The notes under the pieces are model-generated. The model was not told where the DNA came from. It saw only the letters and a list, made by a program, of their open reading frames with translations, and did no database searches. The translations under genes were made by a program, and so were the position numbers. A stretch of DNA of 64,000 bases, from positions 37,326-101,325 of the forward strand of contig CAKSKU010000008.1 of the NCBI GenBank assembly GCA_934465295.1, given 5' to 3'. Below, in pieces: positions 40,845-49,056 of this stretch (position 1 is its first letter; every line of letters begins with the position of its first letter). The stretch is from an uncultured Oscillospiraceae bacterium. Its GTDB lineage: Bacteria > Bacillota > Clostridia > Oscillospirales > Ruminococcaceae.

Positions 40845-41807
40845 TCAATAGTTCCCTGCCTCTTCGGGTACTTTGTCCGATTGCTGTATGCCGAGAAGAG
40901 TGTATTCATCACCACGCTTCTGAACGATGTAGTTCACGTATTTTTCGGGCTTGGGCGTTTCATCACCCGTGAGCGTCAGCCACGCAGGTGTAGGCGAAAC
41001 GTAACCGACGGTTATAGTGTAGCTTTCGCCGACTCTCGTTATATCCTCAATGTAAGGGGAGTAGGTGAAGTATTTCGGGTTCGCAGGAATTCGGTAGGAC
41101 TTTATATCCTCAATATAGTAAAACTGTACGTCAGCACCGAGGATAGACTGGTGCTTTATCGAAAGTCCCGTTCCGAAGAGCTTCGCCGCATGCTGCTCAA
41201 CATCGAGCTCGGGGACGATTATCATATCGAAATCCGAGTCGTACTTGCTCTTGTCCTCGTAAAGAATGATGTCCCAGATAGCCGCCGTTATCACCGTGTC
41301 GCTGCGGAGCTTTATGCTCTGTCCGAACGGCGCAGGGTCGCAGATAACAACAGGGTAGATGAACCGTGCAAATTCGGTCTTCTGCTGAGTGTTGTCGGCG
41401 AACGCTTTTATCTTGTCAACGGTGAAGTTCACAGTCGAAAAAAGTCCTATCACCGCAAGTATCATCATCATTGCACCGAGGATAAGATAACCCTTGCGCT
41501 TGCCGCCCTTGCCGAGGTCGGGCATCTCAGGCTCGGGTTCAGCCATTGTCAGCTCCGCAAGCTCCTCCGTCTGTTCGCCGAGTGCATCGTCAAACATCCT
41601 GCGTATGCTTTCGATCGATTCGTCAAGCTTTTTTTCCGGCTTTTTCTTTTCCGAAGCGGTCGGCTCTTTTGCAGGCTTTGGCTCTTTGGGAGCTTTGGGC
41701 GTTTTCGCAGATTTCTGCGGATGCGGCTTTTTCTTCTTTTTTCCGTTTGATTTTACATAGCTGTCGTAGTCAAAAATGTCCTTGTCCTTATTATCGTTAT
41801 TGTTCAT
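40845..41807 (-). CDS. Single-span membrane-anchored protein of unknown function
   Basis: 320 residues. The N-terminal 100 residues are cytoplasmic, very basic and Lys/Pro/Ala rich (KKKKKPHPQKSAKTPKAPKE), then acidic. One membrane span lies at about 105-127 (GYLILGAMMMILAVIGLFSTV) and an extracytoplasmic domain of about 190 residues follows (PVVICDPAPFGQSIKLR, SDTVITAAIWDIILYED). I do not recognise the family. It is the last gene of the proB-proA run, with a 36-base gap. The charged N-terminus may bind nucleic acid or a partner. Confidence 0.7.
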   Translation of the reverse strand: MNNNDNKDKDIFDYDSYVKSNGKKKKKPHPQKSAKTPKAPKEPKPAKEPTASEKKKPEKKLDESIESIRRMFDDALGEQTEELAELTMAEPEPEMPDLGKGGKRKGYLILGAMMMILAVIGLFSTVNFTVDKIKAFADNTQQKTEFARFIYPVVICDPAPFGQSIKLRSDTVITAAIWDIILYEDKSKYDSDFDMIIVPELDVEQHAAKLFGTGLSIKHQSILGADVQFYYIEDIKSYRIPANPKYFTYSPYIEDITRVGESYTITVGYVSPTPAWLTLTGDETPKPEKYVNYIVQKRGDEYTLLGIQQSDKVPEEAGNY

Positions 41808-41843
41808 AAAACCACCTTGAAATAATTTCGTGCTGTTTTAGGA

Positions 41844-43094
41844 TTAAGCACGTATCTGACCGTTTCCTCCGATGAGGAATTTCATCGAGGTGAGCTCACG
41901 AAGTCCCATAGGTCCTCTTGCGTGAAGCTTCTGGGTCGAAATTCCTATCTCTGCGCCGAGACCGAACATTCCGCCGTCCGTGAACGCAGTTGAAACGTTG
42001 ACATAAACTGCCGCCGCATCGATCTCCTTTTGGAAACGTTCAGCGTTCGCAAGGTCGTTTGTAACGATACATTCCGAGTGATGGGTCGTGTATCTGTCAA
42101 TGTGTGCAATAGCCTCGTCAAGCGACTTTACGACCTTTACCGAGATGATGTAATCGAGAAATTCGGTCGCGTAGTCTTCTTCAGTCGCAGGAACAACACT
42201 GTCGCCGAGAATAGCCTTTGTGCGCTCGCAGCCCCTTATCTCAACGTGCTTTTCGTCAAGCTTTGCCTTTATCATCGGGAGAAATTCTTCTGCGACATTC
42301 TCGTGTACAAGCAGAGACTCAACAGCGTTGCAGACAGAAACACGGCGTGTCTTGCCGTTGTTGACGATGCTCACAGCCATTGGAAGATCAGCCGTTTCAT
42401 CAACGAAAACGTGACAGTTTCCCGTACCCGTTTCAATTACGGGAACGGTCGCATTCTGCTTGCAGGCACGGATAAGTCCTGCGCCGCCTCTCGGGATAAG
42501 CACGTCAATGTAGTCGGAGCAGCGCATAAGCTCGTTTGAAACCTCTCTTGAAGTGTCCTCAACAAACTGGATAAGATCCTCGGGCAAACCGACCTTCGCA
42601 AGTGCCGACCTCATAATGCTGCAAAGACAGCGGTTCGAGTTGAAAGCCTCCTTGCCGCCTCGGAGGATAACAGCGTTGCCCGATTTAAGGCAAAGTACAG
42701 CAGCATCGACCGTAACATTCGGTCTTGACTCAAAAATTATAGCAATAGTGCCGAGCGGAACACGAACCTTTGTGATGCTCATTCCGTTCGGGCGAACGCT
42801 GCCGCTTATGACCTCGCCGATAGGGTCTTCGAGCTTGATAACATCGTCAACACCGTCAGCGATTCCGTTTATTCTGTCGGCGGTAAGGCGAAGTCTGTCC
42901 TGCATCGCCTCGCTCATTCCGTTTTCACGGGCAGCGATAAGATCAGCGTTGTTTGCGTCAAGTATGATGTCAACGCCCTCTCTCAAAGCGGCGGATATTG
43001 CGGCGAGTGCAGCGTTCTTTTCGGCGGTGCTTGCCGTTGCGGCAGCTTTTCTGCAAGCCTTTGCACGGCTGCCGAGTGTTTCAGCGTAATTCAT
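41844..43094 (-). CDS. proA: Glutamate-5-semialdehyde dehydrogenase (gamma-glutamyl phosphate reductase)
   Basis: A 416-residue NADPH-dependent enzyme, second step of proline synthesis. The aldehyde-dehydrogenase fold shows VPLGTIAIIFESRPNVT (about 105-121), LRGGKEA, IPRGGAGLI and the catalytic Cys region RRVSVCNAVESLLVH. The C-terminal GLGAEIGISTQKLHARGPMGL is characteristic of ProA. GGAGG precedes the ATG. It lies 12 bases after proB; with proC at 16-17 kb the pathway is complete in this window. Confidence 0.96.
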   Translation of the reverse strand: MNYAETLGSRAKACRKAAATASTAEKNAALAAISAALREGVDIILDANNADLIAARENGMSEAMQDRLRLTADRINGIADGVDDVIKLEDPIGEVISGSVRPNGMSITKVRVPLGTIAIIFESRPNVTVDAAVLCLKSGNAVILRGGKEAFNSNRCLCSIMRSALAKVGLPEDLIQFVEDTSREVSNELMRCSDYIDVLIPRGGAGLIRACKQNATVPVIETGTGNCHVFVDETADLPMAVSIVNNGKTRRVSVCNAVESLLVHENVAEEFLPMIKAKLDEKHVEIRGCERTKAILGDSVVPATEEDYATEFLDYIISVKVVKSLDEAIAHIDRYTTHHSECIVTNDLANAERFQKEIDAAAVYVNVSTAFTDGGMFGLGAEIGISTQKLHARGPMGLRELTSMKFLIGGNGQIRA

Positions 43095-43106
43095 AGCAGT
43101 TCCTCC

Positions 43107-43898
43107 TTAGTCCTTGGCGGTGAAAAGCGTTCCGATCTGCTTTCCGTCAAAAAGATCGTAGAGCTGATCGGGCTTTCTGCCGTTGAGTATCACCATATCA
43201 ATGCCGCCGTCCATAGCGATCTTGGCAGCGTTGAGCTTCGTTATCATTCCTCCCGTGCCAAGTCCCGAAACAGCGTCGGTAGCAAGCGCACGGATATCAT
43301 CGTTAATTTCGTGTACAACGGGGATAAGCTTTGCATCGGGGTTCGTGTTCGGGTTGGAGTCGTAGAAGCCGTCAATGTCCGAAAGGATTATCAGCAGGTC
43401 AGCCTTTGCGATAATAGCCGCATAAGCACCGAGCGAATCGTTCTCGCCGATCTCAAGCTCCAGCTCATCGATAGCGACCGTGTCATTTTCATTGATTACG
43501 GGGATAACTCCGTGCGAAAGAAGCTCCTCCATAGTGTTGACGATGTGGTGGCTTCTCGGACCTTCAATACTGTATTTCGTGAGAAGAAGCTGCGCAACGG
43601 TGAGGTTGTACTGACCGAAAAGCTTGTCATACATATACATAAGCTCGCACTGTCCGATAGCTGCGCACGCCTGCTTCAGACGTGTTTCTTTTGGGCGTTC
43701 GGTCAGACCGAGCTTCGAGCGTCCGAGAGCGATAGAACCCGATGAAACGAGCGTCAGCTCCTTGCCGCTGTTCTGAATGTCAGCCATTGCCTTTACAAGA
43801 TTCTCCATTCGGCGGATATTGAGCTTTCCCGTGTTGTGTGTGAGCGTGGACGAGCCAAGCTTTATTACCACTCTTTTTTTATCGTTTATATCAAACAT
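43107..43898 (-). CDS. proB: Glutamate 5-kinase
   Basis: 263 residues. Phosphorylates glutamate to gamma-glutamyl phosphate, the first and feedback-controlled step of proline synthesis. An amino-acid-kinase fold with VIKLGSSTLTH (about 10-20), LVSSGSIALGRSKLGL, INENDTVAIDELE, ILSDIDGFYDSNP and GTGGMITKLNAAKIA is visible. The C-terminal PUA domain of longer homologues is missing, which is a known natural form. Its start overlaps the end of the upstream DUF3795 gene by 8 bases. Confidence 0.96.
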   Translation of the reverse strand: MFDINDKKRVVIKLGSSTLTHNTGKLNIRRMENLVKAMADIQNSGKELTLVSSGSIALGRSKLGLTERPKETRLKQACAAIGQCELMYMYDKLFGQYNLTVAQLLLTKYSIEGPRSHHIVNTMEELLSHGVIPVINENDTVAIDELELEIGENDSLGAYAAIIAKADLLIILSDIDGFYDSNPNTNPDAKLIPVVHEINDDIRALATDAVSGLGTGGMITKLNAAKIAMDGGIDMVILNGRKPDQLYDLFDGKQIGTLFTAKD

Positions 43899-44178
43899 TG
43901 TTCTTCTCCTTTAAGTAAATTTCTCCGAGCCTTTTCAGATTTTCGATGCCGTCTTTGTCCCAAGTCAGAGTTATCTTAAGTAATCCGCAAGGAAAATCAT
44001 TGCAAACGCCGCAGAACCGAACGTTGTGTTCCCGACAGCATTTGCAGAGCGAACATTCGCTGCTCCACATTTTGACGCATCTTCCGCCGTTGTTGTTGCA
44101 GCCTACACATTCGCCGCTTTTGTAATGCTCACAGCCCGTGCAGTCACCGCCGCAAGCCGTTATATTTGCAAAGTCCAT
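43891..44178 (-). CDS. Cysteine-rich DUF3795 protein
   Basis: 95 residues with 13 cysteines. Pattern CGGDCTGCEHYKSGECVGC..CSLCKCC..FCGVCNDFPC is the DUF3795 arrangement, probably binding zinc or an iron-sulfur centre. It is 1 base downstream of the dehydrogenase stop and overlaps proB, so it is tightly built into this operon although no link with proline synthesis is known. A second DUF3795 module is fused to a DinB domain at 62-63 kb. Confidence 0.8.
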   Translation of the reverse strand: MDFANITACGGDCTGCEHYKSGECVGCNNNGGRCVKMWSSECSLCKCCREHNVRFCGVCNDFPCGLLKITLTWDKDGIENLKRLGEIYLKEKNNV

Positions 44179-44179
44179 A

Positions 44180-45127
44180 TCAGTTCACCTTGTTTTGCGG
44201 TTTTCCTGCAATAAACGCCGCCAGATTTTCCGCAGCGACCTTCATCAAACGCCTGCGTGTGTCAATGGGCGACCAGGCAACGTGCGGAGTTATCATACAT
44301 TTGTCCGAGCCGAGCAGAGGATCGTCCGCAGCCATCGGCTCCTGCGCAAGCACATCAAGCCCTGCCGCCGCAATTATCCCGTTGTCAAGCGCATACCGCA
44401 GATCGGCTTCGTTCACAACAGCACCTCGGGAGGTGTTTATGAGCATCGCAGTCGGCTTGCACTTTTTCAGAAAGTCAATGTCAACAAGTCCGTTCGTTTC
44501 GGGCGTGAGAGGGCAGTGCAGAGTGATAAAATCAGCTTGCGAAAGCATTTCATCAAGCGAAACATATTCAACGCCGTCCTCATTGCGGACTGTTCGTGTG
44601 TGAACGAGCACCTTCATTCCGAATGCACGGGCGATACGGGCAACAGCGTGACCTATCCTGCCGAAACCGTAAATTCCGAGGACTTTTCCGTCCAGCTCCA
44701 CAGTTGGATAATCGAACACCGAGAACGAAGCCGAGCGAACCCAGCCGCCGTCCTTGACAAAACGGTCATAATCGCCCGTCCTGTTGCAGTAGCGGAGAAT
44801 GTATGCGAAAACCTGCTGCGCCACCGCCATATCGGAGTAAGCAGGAACGTTCGTCACAACAATCCCAAAGCGTGAAGCCGCTTCAAGGTCAACATTGTTG
44901 TAACCCGTTGCACAGATGCCAATGTAGCGCAGATTCGGGCATTTCTCCATAATTTCAGCCGTAAAAGGTGTTTTGTTGCAAAGCACAGCCTCCGCATCAC
45001 CGATGTTTTCAACTATCCTGTCAATGGGAGTGAGCGGAAACTCACGGACTTCGCCTAATTTATAAATATCATCGAAAGGAATATCGCCACGGGAAACGGA
45101 AGCCGCCTCGAGCATAACAATTTTCAT
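44180..45127 (-). CDS. D-2-hydroxyacid dehydrogenase (glycerate/hydroxypyruvate type)
   Basis: A 315-residue NAD(P)-dependent oxidoreductase. The NAD-binding loop LGIYGFGRIGHAVARIA (about 148-164) is clear, as are ADFITLHCPLTPET, the Arg motif LINTSRGAVVNEADL (about 228-242), AAGLDVLAQEP with the Glu and the His motif MITPHVAWSP (about 279-288). The N-terminal region and size resemble NADH-dependent hydroxypyruvate reductases. It heads the operon with DUF3795, proB and proA from its own promoter. The substrate is inferred only to class level. Confidence 0.9.
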   Translation of the reverse strand: MKIVMLEAASVSRGDIPFDDIYKLGEVREFPLTPIDRIVENIGDAEAVLCNKTPFTAEIMEKCPNLRYIGICATGYNNVDLEAASRFGIVVTNVPAYSDMAVAQQVFAYILRYCNRTGDYDRFVKDGGWVRSASFSVFDYPTVELDGKVLGIYGFGRIGHAVARIARAFGMKVLVHTRTVRNEDGVEYVSLDEMLSQADFITLHCPLTPETNGLVDIDFLKKCKPTAMLINTSRGAVVNEADLRYALDNGIIAAAGLDVLAQEPMAADDPLLGSDKCMITPHVAWSPIDTRRRLMKVAAENLAAFIAGKPQNKVN

Positions 45128-45158
45128 ATCTCTTCCCTCTAATCATAACAGATAATTA

Positions 45159-45187
45159 ATTATATCACATTTTGAAGCTTTATTCAA
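45159..45187 (-). promoter_or_regulatory. Promoter of the dehydrogenase-proBA operon
   Basis: Minus-strand TTGAAT-17-TATAAT about 30 bases upstream of the start. Confidence 0.7.
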
Positions 45188-45257
45188 GTAAAATTATAAA
45201 AAATCTGCGTCAAGGGTTTGGTAAAAATATTCGTAGACCGAAAAATCGTTTGTGCAA

Positions 45258-45411
45258 TGCGGGACGGAAAACCCGTCCCGTACAGAGAATTTGCCTGAAA
45301 TGCAGGTGTTGAAACGTGTGGATATAGGATCCGTCCCTACGGAAGAGTGTTTTTTGCCATAATTTAGCGAAGAAATAATAATTCCGAATTCCGAATTCCG
45401 CATTCCGAATT
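45258..45411. repeat. Composite repeat block beyond the pro operon
   Basis: Contains the dyad GGGACGG-AAAAC-CCGTCCC, an ATCCGTCCCTACGG unit, and at 45377-45411 a 35-base sequence identical to 40808-40842 in the same orientation. The rest of the 528-base gap (45128-45655) holds the two promoters and the sulP leader. Confidence 0.8.
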
Positions 45412-45467
45412 CAAATAATTACAGCATTTTGCATAATTTCTCCCGGATTATGCCGAAACAATTCTAC

Positions 45468-45655
45468 TTGTGTTTTCCCGAAAAAAGGAGTAAAATAGAA
45501 AAGTCGGTGGCTTAAAGTCAGGTAATGGGCAGACATTTTTCCGTTACCGAGCGGACAGCTTTGGATAATTTGTAAACTGACCTGTGAATTACCCAAAACG
45601 GTTTGCTTTGCTGCCAAATTTTTTTGCAAAAACAGAATTAAGGGGTGTTTTTTTC
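45468..45655 (+). promoter_or_regulatory. sulP promoter and possibly structured leader
   Basis: TTGTGT-17-TAAAAT (45468-45496) is followed by about 150 untranslated bases. GGTAATGGG pairs with CCGTTACC (45521-45547), and GTCAGG can pair with CTGAC near 45578. The mixed, GC-balanced sequence stands out from the AT-rich surroundings. A leader with regulatory folding is possible but I cannot match it to a known riboswitch. Confidence 0.4.
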
Positions 45656-47290
45656 TTGAATATCTTCAAAAACTACGGAACAAGGCTCAAAACCGAGTTC
45701 AAGGGTTACAACGCAGGAGCGTTCGCAAAGGACGCACTCGCAGGCGTTACCGTCGCAGCTGTCGCTCTTCCGCTCGCACTCGCATTCGGTGTGTCTTCCG
45801 GCGCAACTGCCGCAGCCGGTCTTGTTACCGCTATCATCGCAGGCATCGTTATCGGTGCACTTTCGGGCGGCTCGTACCAGATAAGCGGACCGACAGGCGC
45901 AATGACAGCTATCCTGCTCTCGCTCGTTGCTAAATATCAGCTTCAGGGCGTTTTCATAGCAAGCCTTATGTCGGGCGTTATCCTGCTGATATGCGGACTT
46001 TTAAAGCTCGGCAAGATAGTTTCCTACCTGCCGCTGCCCGTTATCACAGGCTTTACCTCGGGCATCGCAATAATCATCGCTTTCGGTCAGATAAACAACT
46101 TCACGGGTCTTACCTGCAAGGGCGACTCCACTATCTCAAAAACGATAAGCTACTTCACTCTGGAGCAGCATTTCAATCTCGCTGCGTTCCTTATCGGCGC
46201 TGCAGTCGTTGTTTTTATGGCTTTTTATCCGAAAAAAATAAACCAGTATTTTCCCGGTTCGCTCGCAGCAATTATCCTCGCAACTGTCGCAGAGTTTATC
46301 TTTGACTTTGACGTTACGCAGGTAGGGGAGATACCAAAGAGCATCTTCCTCCCCGACAGACTTGATGTTTCCGCTATCACTGTCCCACAGCTCGAAGCGC
46401 TCGTAGTTCCCGCAATTTCGATCGCAGCACTCGGACTTATCGAAAGCCTCCTCTGCGGCGCATCGGCAGGCAGAATGAAGAATGAAAAGCTCGATGCAAA
46501 TCAGGAGCTTATCGCTCAGGGCATCGGCAATATGGTCATTCCGTTCTTCGGCGGTGTTCCAGCAACAGCCGCTATCGCAAGAACAGCTGTTGCTATAAAA
46601 TCGGGCGGAAAAACAAGACTTACAAGCGTTTTCCACTCAATAGTCCTTCTCGCTGCAATGTTCTTCCTCGCTCCCGTTATCTCGAGAATACCGCTCGCAG
46701 CACTCGCAGGCGTACTTATGATGACAGCTTGGAGAATGAACGACTGGAAGGTCATCAAGGGCATCTTCAACCGCAAAATAAAGACACAGATCGCACAGTT
46801 CCTACTCACAATGATCGCAACGGTCATCTTCGACCTTACTATCGCAATTCTTATCGGCGTACTCTTCTCTGTTGTAATGTTCGTTCTCAAGGTTTCGGAT
46901 ATGCAGATAAGCGTTTCCGAAGTTGACCCCGAAAGACTTCCGAACCACCCCGACCACCTCAAGGATAAGAGAACAGCCGTTGTCTATATGACAGGTCCTC
47001 TCTACTTCGGCACAGCGAATATCCTCGAAGATAAGCTTTCCGATATCGCCGACAGAGAAATAATAATCCTCTCGATGCGAGGCGTTCCGTTCGCAGACGC
47101 AAGCGGCGTTCAGGCTCTGCAGGAAGTCGTTGAGGAGCTTTCCAAGAAAGATGTAATGGTGTTCTTCACAGCTATCCAGCCGCCCGTAATGGAAATGATA
47201 GACCGCTGCGGACTTAGCGCAGATGTCGGCAGCGATAAATTCTTCTGGAGCACGGACAAGGCTATCGATGCTATACTTACGGAAAATTAA
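45656..47290 (+). CDS. SulP family anion transporter with STAS domain
   Basis: 544 residues. Ten or more membrane spans; the first contains GVTVAAVALPLALAFGVSSG and is followed by GSYQISGPTGAMTA, the conserved SLC26/SulP substrate-site region. The C-terminal STAS domain (about 435-540) has VVYMTGPLYFGTANIL and MRGVPFADASGVQAL. Members carry sulfate, bicarbonate or other anions; the specificity cannot be read here. The start is TTG at 45656 with AAGGGGTG upstream; in-frame ATG at 45584 has no site and adds 24 non-homologous residues. Confidence 0.92.
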   Translation: MNIFKNYGTRLKTEFKGYNAGAFAKDALAGVTVAAVALPLALAFGVSSGATAAAGLVTAIIAGIVIGALSGGSYQISGPTGAMTAILLSLVAKYQLQGVFIASLMSGVILLICGLLKLGKIVSYLPLPVITGFTSGIAIIIAFGQINNFTGLTCKGDSTISKTISYFTLEQHFNLAAFLIGAAVVVFMAFYPKKINQYFPGSLAAIILATVAEFIFDFDVTQVGEIPKSIFLPDRLDVSAITVPQLEALVVPAISIAALGLIESLLCGASAGRMKNEKLDANQELIAQGIGNMVIPFFGGVPATAAIARTAVAIKSGGKTRLTSVFHSIVLLAAMFFLAPVISRIPLAALAGVLMMTAWRMNDWKVIKGIFNRKIKTQIAQFLLTMIATVIFDLTIAILIGVLFSVVMFVLKVSDMQISVSEVDPERLPNHPDHLKDKRTAVVYMTGPLYFGTANILEDKLSDIADREIIILSMRGVPFADASGVQALQEVVEELSKKDVMVFFTAIQPPVMEMIDRCGLSADVGSDKFFWSTDKAIDAILTEN

Positions 47291-47301
47291 ACCGAAAAGC
47301 C

Positions 47302-47338
47302 AAACGCCGCACGGTGTGATACTGTGCGGCGTTTTTGT
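47302..47338. terminator. Bidirectional terminator between sulP and mgtE
   Basis: AAACGCCGCACGG..CTGTGCGGCGTTTTT; serves the convergent sulP (plus) and mgtE (minus) genes. Confidence 0.85.
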
Positions 47339-47353
47339 ATGTATTTATTCTTT

Positions 47354-48712
47354 TTAGAATGCAAGAACTCTTGATGCAATAACGAAATAAACAAGAAGCG
47401 CAAGTGCGTCAACGATCGTGGTTATGAACGGCGAAGCCATTACGGCAGGGTCAAAGCCGAGCTTTTTCGCAAACATAGGAAGCACACAGCCGACAAGCTT
47501 TGCAACTATGATAACAAAGAAGATCGTCAGGGCAACTATCATTGCAATGGTCGCACCCTTTCGGTCGATGAGCATTACCTTTGCGAACACGACAACTGCC
47601 ATTGTTACGGCGCAAAGCAAGCCGACACGAAGCTCCTTCCACATAACCTTGAGGATATCGGAAAATTCAATTTCCTGAAGCGAGATACCTCGGATTATCG
47701 TAACGGACGACTGCGAGCCCGAGTTTCCACCCGTATCCATAAGCATCGGGATAAACGCCGTCAGCGCAGGAACAACAGCGAGTGCGCTCTCAAAATGCGT
47801 GAGTATCATTCCCGTAAATGTCGCCGATATCATAAGGAGCATCAGCCACGGGATACGCTGTTTCCAAAGCGAGAACACGCTCGTTTTAAGGTAGGTCTTG
47901 CTTGACGAGGACGGGAGCATAGCACCCATGATCTCCATGTCCTCCATATCCTCGTCACGGATAACGTCCATAGCGTCGTCGAATGTGAGGATTCCGACTA
48001 TTCTTCCGTCGCCGTCGACAACGGGGATAGCGGCAAGGTCGTATTTTGAAAGCATCTGCGCAGCTGTTTCACGGTCATCGTGAGTGTTTACGCAGATAAA
48101 GTTAGTTTCCATTATGTCGGAAACGGGGGTATCATAGTCCGAAACAAGCATATCGAGCAGCGAAACAACGCCGAGAAGCTTGCGGTTCTGCGTTACATAG
48201 CAGGTATAAACGGTTTCCTTTGCAAGACCGATCTTTCGTATCTGGTCGAAGCCCTCTTTAACGGTGAGGTCTGCACGGAAGTAAACGAACTCGGTCGTCA
48301 TTACCGAACCTGCGCTGTCCTTCGGATACTTTAACAGCTCGTTGATCTGATTTCTCGTTGCGGGATCGGTGTTTTTGAGAATACGGGAAACAACGTTCGC
48401 AGGCATCTCTTCAATAAGGTCAACGGTATCGTCCATGTAAAGCTCATCGATGACATCGTGGAGTTCCTTATCGGAAAGGGCATTGATAAGCACACGCTGG
48501 AGATCGCTGTTCATATAGGTGAAAACCTCGGCAGCGGTCTCTTTTGGCAAAATTCGGTATAAAAGCGTAAGTTCACGCTCGCCGAATTCGTCAAATTCGT
48601 CCATTTCCTCAACGAGAGCGGCGATATCGGCAGGGTTCATCTCGGCAAGCTCGGATTTGAGCTTTGCGAAATTGCGTTCGGTCAGAAGCTGTACAGCGGT
48701 ATCTTTTTCCAT
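47354..48712 (-). CDS. mgtE: Magnesium transporter MgtE
   Basis: A 452-residue Mg2+ channel/transporter. The cytoplasmic N domain (about 1-130, MNPADIAALVEEMDEF, MYMDDTVDLIEEMP) precedes two CBS domains (about 135-255, VSDIMETNFICV, YDLAAIPVVDGDGRIVGILTFDD), which close the channel when intracellular Mg2+ is high. Five spans follow, with the pore motif PMLMDTGGNSGSQSSVTIIRG (read in parts, about 318-338). GAGGAGG lies before the ATG. The long leader upstream (48713-48945) with a small ORF suggests regulation at RNA level. Confidence 0.95.
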   Translation of the reverse strand: MEKDTAVQLLTERNFAKLKSELAEMNPADIAALVEEMDEFDEFGERELTLLYRILPKETAAEVFTYMNSDLQRVLINALSDKELHDVIDELYMDDTVDLIEEMPANVVSRILKNTDPATRNQINELLKYPKDSAGSVMTTEFVYFRADLTVKEGFDQIRKIGLAKETVYTCYVTQNRKLLGVVSLLDMLVSDYDTPVSDIMETNFICVNTHDDRETAAQMLSKYDLAAIPVVDGDGRIVGILTFDDAMDVIRDEDMEDMEIMGAMLPSSSSKTYLKTSVFSLWKQRIPWLMLLMISATFTGMILTHFESALAVVPALTAFIPMLMDTGGNSGSQSSVTIIRGISLQEIEFSDILKVMWKELRVGLLCAVTMAVVVFAKVMLIDRKGATIAMIVALTIFFVIIVAKLVGCVLPMFAKKLGFDPAVMASPFITTIVDALALLVYFVIASRVLAF

Positions 48713-48945
48713 AAAAATTCCTCCTCATCTTTCGGAACACGGCAAAGCGTTGTTTCGCTCCGTCAGTCCCATAATAAAAAAGCGGGAGGCATAAAACATT
48801 AAAGTGAAATTACGAAACGAACGGGGGACACTTCCAGAACCGCCGCTTCGCACTTGCTACCTCGAGGTTTTATACCTGTACTTCCCACGTCCATTAAATC
48901 TCACTCCTCTGTAATTTATTAAATTCGGGTAAAGCCAAAATTACT
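48713..48945 (-). promoter_or_regulatory. Long mgtE leader RNA with conserved-looking small ORF
   Basis: From the expected transcription start (about 48945) to the mgtE ATG there are about 230 untranslated bases. GTAATTT/AAATTAC pair near the 5' end. GACGTGGGA (about 48891-48883) can pair with TCCCCCGTT (about 48828-48820), enclosing most of the small ORF. A later GCCTCCCGC followed by six T could compete for the same GTGGGA. It does not look like the known M-box. Structure predictions are by eye only. Confidence 0.5.
48799..48894 (-). CDS. Candidate 31-residue leader peptide upstream of mgtE
   Basis: ATG at 48894 with AGAGGAG nine bases upstream; 31 codons and TAA. The peptide is mixed, with a basic KPRGSK stretch, one Cys and a hydrophobic end (VSPVRFVISL). 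It is not a low-complexity product, and the ribosome site is as good as that of mgtE itself. It sits between a perfect promoter and the mgtE start, where a leader peptide sensing Mg2+ through ribosome pausing would lie. I do not recognise it; it could also be a chance ORF in a structured RNA. Confidence 0.45.
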   Translation of the reverse strand: MDVGSTGIKPRGSKCEAAVLEVSPVRFVISL

Positions 48946-48950
48946 TTTTA

Positions 48951-48979
48951 ATTATACATTAGTGCATTTTAAATGTCAA
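48951..48979 (-). promoter_or_regulatory. Promoter of mgtE
   Basis: Minus-strand TTGACA-17-TATAAT, both boxes exact. Confidence 0.82.
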
Positions 48980-49004
48980 GAATTTTTATGTTAATTTAAG
49001 TTAA

Positions 49005-49056
49005 AAAGCAAAAATTACCGCCGCATAAGAACTTGAAGAACTTATGCGGCGGTAAT
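49005..49056 (-). terminator. Intrinsic terminator of the GntR/ABC operon
   Basis: ATTACCGCCGCATAAG pairs perfectly with CTTATGCGGCGGTAAT (16 bp), followed on the minus strand by TTTTTGCTTTTT. It is separated from the permease stop (49178) by the palindromic element. Confidence 0.88.

Noticed and set aside
40600..40845. CRISPR or attachment-site array
   Set aside because: Only two long copies with nested duplications and no spacers of constant length; no integrase nearby.
48713..48945. M-box (ykoK) magnesium riboswitch upstream of mgtE
   Set aside because: The conserved M-box segments are not visible; the leader has a small ORF and different stems instead.
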